DNA from: an uncultured Phascolarctobacterium sp.
GTDB taxonomy: Bacteria > Bacillota > Negativicutes > Acidaminococcales > Acidaminococcaceae
Length of the DNA: 64,000 bases
Reading direction: 5' to 3'
NCBI GenBank assembly: GCA_949299135.1
Contig: CASFZG010000002.1
Location: forward strand, 99,103 to 163,102
Shown: positions 25,861 through 35,815 of the stretch, in pieces
Layout of the letters: each line of letters opens with the position of its first letter
How positions within the stretch are numbered: position 1 is the stretch's first letter
Notes under the pieces: generated by a model
What the model was told of the DNA's origin: nothing
The model's database searches: none
Seen by the model: only the letters and a program-made list of their open reading frames with translations
Translations under genes and position numbers: made by a program

Positions 25861-26523
25861 GTGAAGCAGTTAGAAAAAGTAAAATCGTTAAAAGACCAGA
25901 TTTACGAAATTATTAAAGAGGATATTATCAACCAGACTTACCAAAATAACACCGTGCTTAACGAAAAGAAAATCTCCCAGGAGCTGAACGTCAGCAAAAC
26001 GCCGGTGCGCGAGGCATTAAAGGCGCTGGAGGCGGAAGGCTGGGTGGAGTATGTACCATATAAGGGCATTTTGGTTAAGCAGATGTCGCTGACGGATTTG
26101 CAGGATGTGTTCCGCGTGCGTAAAGCGCTTGAAGTAATGGTAACGGAATCGGCGGTGGAAAAAATAACGCCGCAGCTTTTGCAGGAATTGAAAAAAAGTA
26201 TGCAGAAACAGGAAGCTTTGCTGGAAAACAACGACCCGATTGTGACGGAATTCATTGATTACGATTTGGAGTTTCACGGCATACTGCTTAAAATTGCCGG
26301 CAGCCATTTGCTGGCTGATTTGATAGGGCAGATGCGTGATAAAAGCAAAAGCTTCGGTATGCAGGCCATTTTTGCCAGCCGCAGTCGTTATGCGGAAACC
26401 ATTGTTGAACACCGGCGCATTTATGACGCGGTAGCTGCTAAAGATTTACAGGAAGCAAAAGCCGCTATGGCAAGCCACATTGATAATACCTACGAAGCAG
26501 TTAAAGCAATTAATAAACAATAA
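25861..26523 (+). CDS. GntR-family transcriptional regulator (FadR/FCD type)
   Basis: The 220-residue protein has an N-terminal winged helix (about 10-75: KDQIYEIIKEDII, then LNVSKTPVREALKALEAEGW). A helical C-terminal FCD domain follows (DLEFHGILLKIAGSHLL, with HRRIYDAVAAKD near 180). The His and Asp residues of FCD domains often bind a metal and a carboxylate ligand. It lies directly after the permease on the same strand and most likely controls the amidase operon. The start is GTG at 25861, 7 bases after GGAGTGG. A two-way terminator follows. Confidence 0.92.
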   Translation: MKQLEKVKSLKDQIYEIIKEDIINQTYQNNTVLNEKKISQELNVSKTPVREALKALEAEGWVEYVPYKGILVKQMSLTDLQDVFRVRKALEVMVTESAVEKITPQLLQELKKSMQKQEALLENNDPIVTEFIDYDLEFHGILLKIAGSHLLADLIGQMRDKSKSFGMQAIFASRSRYAETIVEHRRIYDAVAAKDLQEAKAAMASHIDNTYEAVKAINKQ

Positions 26524-26551
26524 AAAAGAGCAGGTTGATCCTGCTCTTTTT
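26523..26551. terminator. bidirectional terminator between gntR and hydF
   Basis: A perfect 12-bp stem (AAAAAGAGCAGG and its complement) with a 5-base loop. It has T runs in both directions and serves both converging genes. Confidence 0.92.
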
Positions 26552-26565
26552 GTTTATATATGTAC

Positions 26566-27780
26566 TTACTCCAACTCCTTCAAAATATCGGGGAAGGGGC
26601 TGAGGGTGCGGCGGAGAATGCCGTTGATGTAAGCGATGGTAATGCCGTAGTTGGTGATGGGCACGCCCTGCTGTTGTGCGCAGCGGATGCGGTGCTGCAT
26701 TTCCTTTTCGTTCAGCATGCACGCGCCGCAGTGGATAATCAGCTTATACCTGCTTAAATCTTCGGCGAAGCCTGTGCCGCTGGTCCATTCAAAATGCGGC
26801 TCTGCGCCGGTAAATTTTTTAATCCAGGCGGGCAGCTTGACTGTGCCGATGTCGTCGCACTGGCGGTGGTGGGTGCAGCCTTCGCTGATTAAAATTTTGT
26901 CTCCGTCCTTGATGTGGCGCAGCATGTTGACGCTGCGTACCGCTTCTTTTAAATCGCCTTTGTAGCGGGCAAACAAAATGGAAAACGAGGTCAGCAAAAT
27001 ATCCTGCGGTACGGTTTTGGCAACAAAGCCGAAAACCTGGCTGTCGGTGATGATGATTTTAGGCTTTGCTTTAAGCGACGCAAGGCACTGCGTAAGTTCG
27101 CTGTCGCGCGTTACAATGGGCATGGCGCCTGAGTCCAGCAGCGCGCGGATTACCTGCTGCTGCGGCAGTATCAGCCTGCCTTTGGGGGCGGCGCTGTCTA
27201 CCGGCACAACCAGAACGGAAACGTCGCCGGACTGTACCAAATCGCCGACAAGCTGCTGCGGGTCTTTTTTATCCGGCATAAGGCCGGCAAGGGCAAGGCG
27301 CAGTGCGGCAATGTTTGTGCCTGCGGCGGAATCGACCGCCATGCATTTTACGCCAAGGATTTTTTCAAAAGCGCTTAAATTCGTGTCTACCGCTGCTTTG
27401 GTAAAGACGGCGATAACGGGCAGCTTTTTTTCTTTAATGCGTTCTAACAGCTCCGTATCTTCTTTATCAGGACCGAGCGTGCTGTCGATAACAAGTACGG
27501 CGATATCCGTTTTATTCAGCACCTGCACGGCTTTCTGCACGCGCTGCGCGCCCAGTTCGCCAACGTCGTCGATGCCCGGGGTGTCGATAAGCATTACAGG
27601 GCCGAGCGGCAAAATTTCCATCGCCTTGTACACGGGGTCGGTCGTCGTGCCTTTGGTGTCCGAAACAATCGCCAGGTTCTGCCCGGTAATGGCGTTAATC
27701 AGGCTGGATTTGCCGGCGTTGCGCTTACCGAAGATGCCGATATGCGTGCGTTCTGACGCCGGTGTGGCGTTTAAATCCAT
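26566..27780 (-). CDS. hydF: [FeFe] hydrogenase maturation GTPase HydF
   Basis: HydF is the GTPase scaffold on which the 2Fe subcluster of [FeFe] hydrogenase is assembled. The 404-residue protein has the P-loop GKRNAGKSS at 18-26, switch region TKGTTTDP, and DTPGIDD near 62. The C-terminal cluster-binding Cys lie in CTHHRQCDD and HCGACML. It belongs with the hydrogenase at 49145 in the same window. HydE and HydG, which make the ligands, are not seen here. It stands after a terminator, so it is probably expressed alone. Confidence 0.95.
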   Translation of the reverse strand: MDLNATPASERTHIGIFGKRNAGKSSLINAITGQNLAIVSDTKGTTTDPVYKAMEILPLGPVMLIDTPGIDDVGELGAQRVQKAVQVLNKTDIAVLVIDSTLGPDKEDTELLERIKEKKLPVIAVFTKAAVDTNLSAFEKILGVKCMAVDSAAGTNIAALRLALAGLMPDKKDPQQLVGDLVQSGDVSVLVVPVDSAAPKGRLILPQQQVIRALLDSGAMPIVTRDSELTQCLASLKAKPKIIITDSQVFGFVAKTVPQDILLTSFSILFARYKGDLKEAVRSVNMLRHIKDGDKILISEGCTHHRQCDDIGTVKLPAWIKKFTGAEPHFEWTSGTGFAEDLSRYKLIIHCGACMLNEKEMQHRIRCAQQQGVPITNYGITIAYINGILRRTLSPFPDILKELE

Positions 27781-27804
27781 AGTAAGTCCTTCTTTCTAAA
27801 AAAT

Positions 27805-27827
27805 AAGCACTGCATTACGCAGTGCTT
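27805..27827 (-). terminator. terminator after nicotinate phosphoribosyltransferase
   Basis: A perfect 9-bp stem (AAGCACTGC and GCAGTGCTT), followed on the minus strand by ATTTTTT. Confidence 0.88.
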
Positions 27828-27831
27828 TTGT

Positions 27832-28884
27832 TTATTTTACAAGTTCCAAACGCGGGTTGGGCAAATGTTTGCGCCCCGCCTTGTGGCATTCTTTGCCGTC
27901 AACCATAACGATATCGGCGGTAAAGTTGATGTTGCCGTCAAACAGGCTGCTGCCAACGGCGTAGGTGTCAACCGGCACGCCCAGCGTCTCAAATTCTTTA
28001 ATGCGCTGCGGGTTAAAGCCGCCGGATACGATAATTTTTACATAGTCAAAGCCTTCGGCGTCCAGCGCGCGGCGCACGTTCCATACAAGCTCCTTGCAAA
28101 CGCCGGTGGGGTTAAACATGCCAAGCTGCCCCAAAAGGCTTTTATCAACCATCGTGCCGCTGGTATCAAGACGCACGCCGGCAAGGTTTTTGCCAAGTTT
28201 GCGCGCAACTGCCAAAGCGGTGTTCACGCAGTCGTTGTCAAAGTCAACCAGCGCAATACGCGCGATGTTTTTATCGCAGTACTTATCAAAAGCAGCGGTT
28301 GCAGCAACCGTATCGCCGTTGTAGGAGGCGATTAAAGCGTGGGGGATAGTGCCAAGCCCCTTGCCGCCGCTGGCCAGTGCGTTGGCGTCGGTGGAAAAGC
28401 CCTTGATGCCGCCGATTTTGGCAGCGTAGCCGTCGCCTTCCTGCGTCTGCCAGGTATCGTAGCGCGCGGGGAAGAACAGCACAGGTTTGCCGTTAGCCGC
28501 TTCCACGGTGCGGCGCACGTTGGTGGCAATGCGGCTCTGACGGGCTAAAATGCCGAGGTAAATGGTTTCCAGATGGGCAAAGTCTGCCAGGTCGCCTTCA
28601 ATCGTCATCAGGGTTTCCCACGGTTCAACCTCGTCGCCGTCATGCAGGGCATGGATGGTGATGTTTTCCGGGTTGTGCGCGCAGGTTTTAATCAGCGCAA
28701 TGCATTCGTCGATGCCGCAGACCACAACCGGCTCGCGGGTAAACACCTGCATCAGCACGCGCGGGTGATGGTTGTCGCCGTTTAAAATTTCTTCGGTGCG
28801 CAGAAAATACGCGTCTGAATAATAACCCGCCTTAAATTTTTCGACGGGAAAATGGAAATGTTCAACAGGTAATCTTTCTTGCAT
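27832..28884 (-). CDS. nicotinate phosphoribosyltransferase
   Basis: This enzyme joins nicotinate to phosphoribosyl pyrophosphate in NAD salvage. The 350-residue protein is of the short type related to quinolinate phosphoribosyltransferase. It has FPARYDTWQTQEGDGYAAKI near 145, VDFDNDCVNTALAV near 218, and the phosphate-binding IVSGGFNPQRIKEF near 290 with VDTYAVGSSLF. The frame could begin at GTG 28896, but that codon lies inside the ribosome site GGAGG. The ATG at 28884 (MQERLPVEHFH) is therefore chosen. It lies divergent from the glycosyltransferase at 29013. Confidence 0.9.
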   Translation of the reverse strand: MQERLPVEHFHFPVEKFKAGYYSDAYFLRTEEILNGDNHHPRVLMQVFTREPVVVCGIDECIALIKTCAHNPENITIHALHDGDEVEPWETLMTIEGDLADFAHLETIYLGILARQSRIATNVRRTVEAANGKPVLFFPARYDTWQTQEGDGYAAKIGGIKGFSTDANALASGGKGLGTIPHALIASYNGDTVAATAAFDKYCDKNIARIALVDFDNDCVNTALAVARKLGKNLAGVRLDTSGTMVDKSLLGQLGMFNPTGVCKELVWNVRRALDAEGFDYVKIIVSGGFNPQRIKEFETLGVPVDTYAVGSSLFDGNINFTADIVMVDGKECHKAGRKHLPNPRLELVK

Positions 28885-28930
28885 AATTGCCTCCACAAAA
28901 ATTTACAAACATAAAATTATGCTTAATTTC

Positions 28931-28959
28931 TTTACTAATTGTTATTTATGATATATTAT
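28931..28959 (+). promoter_or_regulatory. promoter of the GT28-type glycosyltransferase
   Basis: TTTACT at 28931 and TATTAT at 28954 are spaced by 17 bases in the AT-rich divergent gap. Confidence 0.5.
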
Positions 28960-29012
28960 TTTGATAACAGGTTCAAGTTTTTTTGCAAAAAATTTTCTAT
29001 GAGGTTTGTTAA

Positions 29013-30149
29013 ATGTCTTTAACGGCTCAAAAATATACCGTGCTTCTTTTATCTGCGCCGCTCGGCAGCGGGCACAAAATGGCGGCCGAGGCGCTGGAGG
29101 AAGCGTTTAAAAAACATGATAACGTAAAAGTCGTCAACGGCAGCGCTTTTGACTTTTTCCCGAAATGGCTGGGCAATATCATCCTTGGCGGCTACATCGG
29201 CATTTTAAAGCATGTGCCGAAGCTGTACGATATTGCGTACCGCTGGAGCAACACCGGCAACGACAGTTTATGGCTGCGCGACTTTTTAAATTTGCTGCTG
29301 TCGTATCTTGCGCAGGGCTTTATTAAAAAAACAGCGCCGGACGCCGTAATTGTAACGCACCCAACGCCTGCGGGCGTAATGACGCAGTACAAGCGCCGCT
29401 GCGCGCCAAATTTGTGGGTAGGCGCGGTCATTACCGATTTTAATTTTCACCACTGGTGGATTTATAAAGGGCTGGACGCTTATTTTACGGCTGACGCCGA
29501 TATTGATGTGCCGCCGGAGCTTGGCATACCTGCCGTTGCGACGGGTATACCCATCCGCGCGGCGTTTACAGCGCCTTTTGAGCGCGATAATTGGCGTGAG
29601 CGTCTGGGCTACGGCAAAAACGACACGCTGTGCCTTGTAATGGGCGGCGGCGACGGTTTACTGCCGATGCCGGAGCTTTTGCGCGCGCTGACCAGCCGCT
29701 GCGATGTGGAGGGCTTGAAAATTGCCGCCGTAACCGGCCACAACACGGAACTGGCGGAAAAACTGAAAAAAATGGCGCTGCCAAACGTAATGGTGCTTGA
29801 TTTTATCGCGGAGCTGCCGCAGCTTTTACGCAGCGCGGATATCGTCATCAGCAAGGCGGGCGGGCTGACGTCGGCGGAAACGCTGGCCATCGGCACCGAA
29901 TTTATTTTGTACGACCCGCTTCCGGGGCAGGAGGTGCGCAACGCCGAATACCTGTGCCGCAAATGCGAGGCAAATATTGCCGCAACGCCGGAAGAAGTGT
30001 GCGGCTTTGTAAAAAAATATGCCGCACTTGACACGGAAGCGAAAAACGAACTGCGCCACCGCAGGCGCGAGGTTTACGGCAAGCCTTTTGCCGCTGCCGC
30101 CGTGGCAGATTTTGTATTAAAAACTTTGGACGGGCTTGACAGCAAGTGA
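29013..30149 (+). CDS. GT28-type glycolipid glycosyltransferase (UgtP/MGDG synthase-like)
   Basis: The 378-residue protein starts LLLSAPLGSGHKMAAEALEEA, the typical GSGH loop of diacylglycerol glycosyltransferases. A GT-B C-terminal half follows with CLVMGGGDGLLPMPELL near 210 and the donor site SKAGGLTSAETLAIG near 285. Relatives add glucose or galactose to diacylglycerol on the inner membrane face. It probably makes membrane glycolipids. The last codons contain the -35 of the next promoter. The sugar and acceptor are not fixed by sequence. Confidence 0.85.
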   Translation: MSLTAQKYTVLLLSAPLGSGHKMAAEALEEAFKKHDNVKVVNGSAFDFFPKWLGNIILGGYIGILKHVPKLYDIAYRWSNTGNDSLWLRDFLNLLLSYLAQGFIKKTAPDAVIVTHPTPAGVMTQYKRRCAPNLWVGAVITDFNFHHWWIYKGLDAYFTADADIDVPPELGIPAVATGIPIRAAFTAPFERDNWRERLGYGKNDTLCLVMGGGDGLLPMPELLRALTSRCDVEGLKIAAVTGHNTELAEKLKKMALPNVMVLDFIAELPQLLRSADIVISKAGGLTSAETLAIGTEFILYDPLPGQEVRNAEYLCRKCEANIAATPEEVCGFVKKYAALDTEAKNELRHRRREVYGKPFAAAAVADFVLKTLDGLDSK

Positions 30150-30164
30150 TTTACCCATTATAAT
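30136..30164 (+). promoter_or_regulatory. consensus sigma-A promoter of dprA
   Basis: TTGACA at 30136, 17 bases, TATAAT at 30159: a perfect consensus. The -35 lies inside the final codons of the upstream gene. A second TATAAT is at 30186. Confidence 0.75.
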
Positions 30165-30205
30165 GAAGCGAATTTGCGGATACAATATAATGTGGAGTGT
30201 GTTAC

Positions 30206-31282
30206 TTGGAAAACTACTATCTGGCAGCGCTGTTTACCGCCTTCGGGTCGCGCAGCGCCGCACTTTTAGCGGCTTTGGCAAAGTTTGACAGCCCCGCCGG
30301 GGCATATATGGCCGCGCCGGAAATCTGGCGCGAAACAGGCCTTGATGAGAAAGAAATTAAGAAATTTATTGCCAAAAGGGATTTTGATTACCCGAACTGG
30401 CTGAAAAATTTTTGTGAAACAAACGGCGTACAGATTTTAACGCCAAATGACGAGGCTTACCCCCACAGCCTCAGACAGATTAACGACCCGCCGCAGGTGC
30501 TGTACGTTAAGGGCTGCCTGCCCGATTTACGCGGCAGCATCGGCATCGTCGGTTCGCGCGAAGCGTCCGGCTACGGGTTAAAGGCGGCAGACGCTTTTGC
30601 CGCCGATTTGGCAGCTGCCGGTGTGGTAATAGTCAGCGGCGGCGCCAAAGGCATAGATACAGCCGCACACCGCGGCGCACTGGAAGCGGGCGGCACGACG
30701 GTAGCCGTATTTGGCTGCGGCATCGACGTTTGTTACCCCGCCAACAACAAAGAACTGTTTAAAGAAATTGCCCAAAAAGGCACGCTGGTTACGGAGTTCC
30801 CTCCGGGCACGCCGCCGATGGGGCATAATTTCCCGTCGCGCAACCGCATTATTAACGGCATGACGCACGGCATACTGGTGGTGGAAGCCGCCAAAAAAAG
30901 CGGCGCAATGATTACCGCCGAATACGCAATGGATGAAGGGCACGAGGTTTACTGCGTGCCGGGCAGCATCTTCCTTTCGACAAGCATCGGCTGCCACAGC
31001 CTGATAAAAAGCGGAGCGCAGCTGGTGGACTGCCCTGAAGATATTTTAGAGAGCCTGAAACTGGCAAGGCTGCCGAGCCAGCCGCTGCTGTTTAACGATG
31101 AAAGCGGGCTTGGTGATAACGCTAAAGCGCTTTTAAAAGTTTTAAGTTTTGAGCCGCTTTCGCTGGAAGAAATACTGGAAAAAAGCGGGCTTGACCTGGC
31201 CAGCGCCGGGATGGGCCTTTTGGATTTGGAAATGAGCGGACGCGTGGCACAGACCGCAGCCCGCAGTTATTACCTGCTTTAG
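30206..31282 (+). CDS. dprA: DNA-processing protein DprA
   Basis: DprA binds incoming single-stranded DNA during transformation and loads RecA. The 358-residue protein has the Rossmann-like core: GIVGSREASGYG near 112, VVIVSGGAKGIDTAAHRGAL near 135, VAVFGCGIDVCYP, and PPMGHNFPSRNRIINGM near 205. A C-terminal winged helix is present from about 300. GTG 30197 is in frame but overlaps the ribosome site TGGAG, so TTG at 30206 (MENYYLAALFTAFG) is preferred. topA follows after 11 bases, the common dprA-topA pair. Confidence 0.94.
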   Translation: MENYYLAALFTAFGSRSAALLAALAKFDSPAGAYMAAPEIWRETGLDEKEIKKFIAKRDFDYPNWLKNFCETNGVQILTPNDEAYPHSLRQINDPPQVLYVKGCLPDLRGSIGIVGSREASGYGLKAADAFAADLAAAGVVIVSGGAKGIDTAAHRGALEAGGTTVAVFGCGIDVCYPANNKELFKEIAQKGTLVTEFPPGTPPMGHNFPSRNRIINGMTHGILVVEAAKKSGAMITAEYAMDEGHEVYCVPGSIFLSTSIGCHSLIKSGAQLVDCPEDILESLKLARLPSQPLLFNDESGLGDNAKALLKVLSFEPLSLEEILEKSGLDLASAGMGLLDLEMSGRVAQTAARSYYLL

Positions 31283-31293
31283 GAGGACGTTTA

Positions 31294-33408
31294 ATGACAA
31301 AAAACTTAGTGATTGTGGAATCACCCGCCAAGTCGAAGACGATAGAAAAGTTTTTGGGACGCAGCTATACGGTGCGCGCTTCCATGGGGCATCTGCGCGA
31401 TTTGCCCAAGAGTATTTTCGGCGTGGATATTGAGAACGGTTTTGAGCCTAAATACATCAATATCCGCGGCAAGGGCGAACTGATTAAGGAATTGAAAGCA
31501 GCGGCCAAAAAGGCCGATAAAGTTTATATCGCAACTGACCCGGACCGCGAGGGCGAGGCAATCGGCTGGCATCTGGCCTATATTTTGGGGCTGGACCCGG
31601 AAAGCGACTGCCGCATTGAGTTCCACGAAATTACCCCGGGTGCGGTAAAGGAAGCGTTGAAGCATCCGCGCAAGATTGATTTGGACATGGTTGACGCGCA
31701 GCAGACGCGCCGTATTATCGACCGTATTGTGGGCTATCAGCTCAGCCCGCTTTTGTGGCGCAAAATCCGCAAGGGCTTAAGTGCGGGCCGCGTGCAGACC
31801 GTTGCCGTTAAAATCATCTGCGACCGCGAAAAGGAAATTAACGATTTTGTGCCGCAGGAATACTGGACGGTTACCGCCCGCCTGCGCGAGAAGGATAAAG
31901 CACCGCTGTTTGACGCGGACGTAATTAAATACAACGGTAAAAAGCTGGAGATTCACAACGCTGAAGAAGCGTCGAAGGTAGAAGCTGATTTGAAGGGCGC
32001 TGCCTACGTTGTGGAAGAAGCTACAAAAAAAGAGCGCAAACGCAACCCGCTGCCGCCGTACACTACCAGCAGTTTGCAGCAGGACGCTGTGCGCAAGCTG
32101 AACTTTTCCACCAAAAAGACGATGATGCTGGCACAGCAGCTTTATGAAGGCGTTAATGTCGGCAAGGGCGGTGCGGTAGGTTTAATTACTTACATGCGTA
32201 CCGACTCCGTGCGTTTATCCGACGTGGCGACGGCTGAGCTGCGCAGCTATATCGGCGAAACCTACGGCAAGGAATACGTACCGGCGCACGTTAATGTTTA
32301 CAGCAGCAAAAAGAACGCGCAGGACGCGCACGAGGCAATCCGCCCGACTTCCGTGGCGCGCACGCCGGAAGAAGTTGCGCCGTATTTGAGTAAAGACCAG
32401 CTGAAATTATACACGCTTATCTGGAACCGCACCGTAGCCTGCCAGATGAAGGCTGCGCTGTACGACGTAACGACTTTGCTCATCGGCGCGGCAGGCTACC
32501 AGCTGCGTGCAGGCGGCGCTGTGCTGAAATTTGACGGCTTTTTGAAGCTGAGCGATAAAAAAGAACTGGCGAGCGAAAAAGAGAAGGAAGTTCCGTATCT
32601 GCCTGCGCAGACGGCGCTGAATCTTTACAAGCTGCTGCCTGCGGAACAGCATTTTACCGAGCCGCCCCCGCATTTTACGGAAGCGACGCTGGTTAAAGAG
32701 CTGGAAGAAAAAGGCATCGGCCGCCCGAGTACCTATTCGCCGACCATTCAGACCATTCTGGACCGCGGCTACATCGTCAAGGACGGCAAAAAGCTGGTAT
32801 CCACCGAGTTGGGCGAGCTGATTGTCAACATGCTGACGACGTATTTTAAAGACATCATCAACATTCCATTTACGGCAAACCTTGAAACCGAACTGGACGA
32901 AATTGCCGAACACGAAGCCAATAAAAACCAGGTGCTGGAAAGCTTTTACGAGCCTTTCTCACATCTTTTGGAAAAGGCCGACAAGGAAATTGAAACCGTG
33001 GAAGCGCCGGTGGAAGTAAGCGACGTTAAGTGCGAAAAATGCGGCCGCATGATGGTTTACAAACAGGGGCGTTACGGCAAGTTCTTGGCGTGCCCGGGTT
33101 TCCCGGAATGCCGCAATACCAAGCCGATACTGAAAAAAATCGGCGTTAAATGCCCGGACTGCGGCGGCGATATTATTGAGCGAAAAACTAAAACGCGCAA
33201 AATTTTCTACGGCTGCTCCAACTATCCGGACTGCAAATTTACCTCGTGGGACAGGCCGACCGAACAGCGCTGCCCCAAATGCGGGCACGTTCTGTTTGAA
33301 CGCACCGACAGAAACGGCGACAAAAAGCTGTTCTGCACCAACGAAGCCTGCGAGGACGCCGTAAAAACCTATAAAGGAAGGGCAGCTAAACGTGCAAAAA
33401 GTAAATGA
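31294..33408 (+). CDS. topA: DNA topoisomerase I
   Basis: TopA relaxes negative supercoils by cutting one strand. The 704-residue protein has the Toprim domain ([17 protein letters not shown] at 6-22, [14 protein letters not shown] near 82). The catalytic Tyr lies in [12 protein letters not shown] near 300, and the [14 protein letters not shown] motif is [13 protein letters not shown] near 470. Three C-terminal zinc-ribbon modules have paired Cys (CEKCG, CPDCG, CPKCG). The ATG follows AGGAGGACGTTTA. Its last 17 bases overlap trmFO. Confidence 0.97.
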   Translation: MTKNLVIVESPAKSKTIEKFLGRSYTVRASMGHLRDLPKSIFGVDIENGFEPKYINIRGKGELIKELKAAAKKADKVYIATDPDREGEAIGWHLAYILGLDPESDCRIEFHEITPGAVKEALKHPRKIDLDMVDAQQTRRIIDRIVGYQLSPLLWRKIRKGLSAGRVQTVAVKIICDREKEINDFVPQEYWTVTARLREKDKAPLFDADVIKYNGKKLEIHNAEEASKVEADLKGAAYVVEEATKKERKRNPLPPYTTSSLQQDAVRKLNFSTKKTMMLAQQLYEGVNVGKGGAVGLITYMRTDSVRLSDVATAELRSYIGETYGKEYVPAHVNVYSSKKNAQDAHEAIRPTSVARTPEEVAPYLSKDQLKLYTLIWNRTVACQMKAALYDVTTLLIGAAGYQLRAGGAVLKFDGFLKLSDKKELASEKEKEVPYLPAQTALNLYKLLPAEQHFTEPPPHFTEATLVKELEEKGIGRPSTYSPTIQTILDRGYIVKDGKKLVSTELGELIVNMLTTYFKDIINIPFTANLETELDEIAEHEANKNQVLESFYEPFSHLLEKADKEIETVEAPVEVSDVKCEKCGRMMVYKQGRYGKFLACPGFPECRNTKPILKKIGVKCPDCGGDIIERKTKTRKIFYGCSNYPDCKFTSWDRPTEQRCPKCGHVLFERTDRNGDKKLFCTNEACEDAVKTYKGRAAKRAKSK

Positions 33409-34726
33409 GCCGGTACACGTTATAGGCGCAGGGCTGGCAGGTTGTGAAGCGGCGTGGCAGCTTGCGCAGCGCGGCGTGCCCGTAGTGCTGTACGAAAAGC
33501 GTCCGCTGAAAAGCGACGCTGCCCATAAAACCGATAAATTTGCGGAACTTGTTTGCAGCAATTCGCTGCGCGCAGGCAATATCGAAAACGCCGTAGGGCT
33601 TTTAAAAGAAGAAATGCGCCGTCTTGGCAGCGTTATCATGGCCTGTGCCGATGAACATAAAGTTCCGGCAGGCGGTGCGCTGGCGGTGGACCGCGAAGGC
33701 TTTGCGGACGCCGTAACGGCAAAAATAAAAAGCCATCCGCTGATTACCGTTAAAAACGAAGAAGTGAAGGATTTACAAAGCCTGCCCGGGGTGGTTATCT
33801 GCGCAAGCGGGCCTTTGACGGACGGCGAACTGGCAGAAAGCATTGCACAGCTCGCGGGTGAAGATTATTTTCACTTTTTCGACGCGGCAGCGCCGATTGT
33901 AACGGCGGATTCGCTGGATTACAGCAAGGTTTACCGTGCAAGCCGCTACGATAAGGGCGACGCGGATTACCTGAACTGCCCGTTTGAAACCAAAGAAGAA
34001 TATTTAGCCTTCTGGGAGGCTTTGCGCACGGCGGAGCTGGCGCCCGTGAAGGATTTTGAAAAAGAAGTGTTTTTTGAAGCGTGCATGCCGATTGAAGAAA
34101 TGGCACGCCGCGGCGAGGACACAATGCGTTTCGGCCCGCTGAAACCGGTGGGGCTGGTGGACAAGCGCACCGGCAAAGAGGCTTACGCCGTGGTGCAGCT
34201 GCGCCAGGACGACGCTGCGGCATCGCTGTACAACATCGTCGGCTTCCAGACGCATTTAAAATGGGGCGAGCAAAAGCGTGTGTTCGGTATGATACCGGGG
34301 CTGGAAAAAGCAGAGTTCGTCCGCTACGGCGTGATGCATAAAAATACATACATCAATTCGCCGAAGCTGTTAAACAGCGACTTCAGCCTGCGCAGTAACC
34401 CGCGCCTGTTTTTTGCGGGGCAGTTTACCGGCGTGGAAGGCTATGTGGAATCGGCGGCGTCCGGTTTAATGGCAGGCATCCACGCGGCGCGCAAAGTGCT
34501 GGGGCAGCCTGCGGTTGATTTTCCGGCGGAAACGGCGCACGGGGCGCTGGCGCATTACATCAGCAGCCCGGAGATTAAAAACTTCCAGCCGATGAACGTC
34601 AATTTCGGCCTGATTCCGCCGCTGGGCAAGCGTGTGCGCGGCAAAAAAATTAAAAACGCCATGCTGGCAGAGCGTGCCTTGGAAGCGCTTGCCAAAGTAC
34701 AGGAACAATTAAACACGGAAGCTTAA
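33392..34726 (+). CDS. trmFO: tRNA uracil-54 methyltransferase TrmFO (folate/FAD)
   Basis: TrmFO uses methylenetetrahydrofolate and FADH2 to make ribothymidine at position 54 of tRNA. The 444-residue protein starts with the FAD loop [19 protein letters not shown]. It has [23 protein letters not shown] near 50 (SNSLR is a TrmFO hallmark), then [20 protein letters not shown] near 336. The GTG start at 33392 follows AAAGGAAGGGC and lies inside the end of topA, so the two are coupled. A terminator follows at 34735. Confidence 0.95.
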   Translation: MQKVNEPVHVIGAGLAGCEAAWQLAQRGVPVVLYEKRPLKSDAAHKTDKFAELVCSNSLRAGNIENAVGLLKEEMRRLGSVIMACADEHKVPAGGALAVDREGFADAVTAKIKSHPLITVKNEEVKDLQSLPGVVICASGPLTDGELAESIAQLAGEDYFHFFDAAAPIVTADSLDYSKVYRASRYDKGDADYLNCPFETKEEYLAFWEALRTAELAPVKDFEKEVFFEACMPIEEMARRGEDTMRFGPLKPVGLVDKRTGKEAYAVVQLRQDDAAASLYNIVGFQTHLKWGEQKRVFGMIPGLEKAEFVRYGVMHKNTYINSPKLLNSDFSLRSNPRLFFAGQFTGVEGYVESAASGLMAGIHAARKVLGQPAVDFPAETAHGALAHYISSPEIKNFQPMNVNFGLIPPLGKRVRGKKIKNAMLAERALEALAKVQEQLNTEA

Positions 34727-34734
34727 AGATTACG

Positions 34735-34762
34735 GCAGCGGCTTAAAAAACCGCTGCTTTTT
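34735..34762 (+). terminator. intrinsic terminator after trmFO
   Basis: GCAGCGG and CCGCTGC form a perfect 7-bp stem with a 9-base loop, followed by five T. Confidence 0.9.
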
Positions 34763-34825
34763 GTATTTTATGCGATAAAAATAAACAAAATTGCAAGAAA
34801 ATTTTAAAAATAGATATTGTGCTTA

Positions 34826-34854
34826 TTGAAATTATTTTCTCTTTATGATACGAT
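34826..34854 (+). promoter_or_regulatory. promoter of xerC-codY
   Basis: TTGAAA at 34826 and TACGAT at 34849 are spaced by 17 bases, 26 bases before the xerC ATG. Confidence 0.55.
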
Positions 34855-34880
34855 AATTTTACTTTAAAAGAGGGATATTT

Positions 34881-35801
34881 ATGAAAGAGGATTTTAGCGC
34901 TTACCCCGACGTGCGGAAATTTTTGCAATACCTTGCGGTAGAAAAAAATACTTCGGCACTGACGGTTAAAAATTATGGAGCCGATATCGCCGTGTTTATC
35001 GAGTTTTTAAAGACTCGTTACAGCGGCGGCTTTAACTGGAATGACATCAGCGTGCCCGATATCCGTTCGTACCTTGCGGAGATGAACGGCAAAAAGTACG
35101 CGCGCACAACCATTGCCAGACGCATATCGGCGCTGCGCTCTTTTTATAAATATTTACAACGGGAGAGCAGGGTTAAGCAAAACCCGTTTGTTAAAGTGCG
35201 GACGCCGAAGCTGGAAAAGCACCTGCCCGTATTTTTAGAGGAGCTTGAAATTAACGAGCTGTTGGAGCTGCCGGATAAAACGGACGAGCTTGGCATGCGC
35301 GACCAGGCGCTGCTGGAGCTTTTATATGCAACCGGCTGCCGCGTTTCGGAGCTTGTGGGGCTGACGCTTGAAACCATCGACCTTGGCAATATGTTTGTGC
35401 TGCTGCACGGCAAGGGCAACAAGGACAGGCTGGTGCCCATCGGGCATACCTGCCGCGAGGCGGTGGAGCGTTACCTTAACGATGCACGCGGGCAGCTGAT
35501 GGCAAAATATCACGCCAAAGCGCATGAACAGCTTTTGGTTAACCGGCTGGGCGGGCCGCTGACGGACCGCAGCGTGCGCCGCATACTTGATAAATATATT
35601 AAACAACTGGCCCTGCGCAAAAACGTATCGCCGCATACCATACGGCACACCTTCGCCACCCATTTGCTGGACCACGGTGCGGATTTGAGGGCGGTGCAGG
35701 AGCTTTTGGGCCACGCTAATTTATCTACTACTCAGATTTATACGCATGTTACAACGGAGCGCATTACCTCCGTTTACGAAAAGAATTTTCCGCGTGCGTG
35801 A
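34881..35801 (+). CDS. xerC: site-specific tyrosine recombinase XerC
   Basis: XerC helps resolve chromosome dimers at dif. The 306-residue protein has an N-terminal SAM-like domain (about 8-95) and a catalytic domain. The residues are Arg in ATGCRVSELVGL, Lys in GKGNKDRLVP, His-Arg in SPHTIRHTFATHLL, His in LLGHANLSTTQ and Tyr in IYTHV. All catalytic residues are present. No integrase-type neighbours or att sites are seen, and codY follows directly, so this is the housekeeping enzyme. In Bacillus the same place is held by codV, with clpQ-clpY before codY; those are absent here. Confidence 0.92.
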   Translation: MKEDFSAYPDVRKFLQYLAVEKNTSALTVKNYGADIAVFIEFLKTRYSGGFNWNDISVPDIRSYLAEMNGKKYARTTIARRISALRSFYKYLQRESRVKQNPFVKVRTPKLEKHLPVFLEELEINELLELPDKTDELGMRDQALLELLYATGCRVSELVGLTLETIDLGNMFVLLHGKGNKDRLVPIGHTCREAVERYLNDARGQLMAKYHAKAHEQLLVNRLGGPLTDRSVRRILDKYIKQLALRKNVSPHTIRHTFATHLLDHGADLRAVQELLGHANLSTTQIYTHVTTERITSVYEKNFPRA

Positions 35802-35815
35802 TGGGAGGGGCTACT

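Noticed and set aside
26978..27799. 273-codon plus-strand frame opposite hydF
   Set aside because: HydF on the minus strand has all GTPase and Cys motifs, while this frame has none.
34881..35801. phage or island integrase
   Set aside because: The tyrosine recombinase sits in an operon with codY, has XerC length and motifs, and has no att repeats or phage genes nearby.
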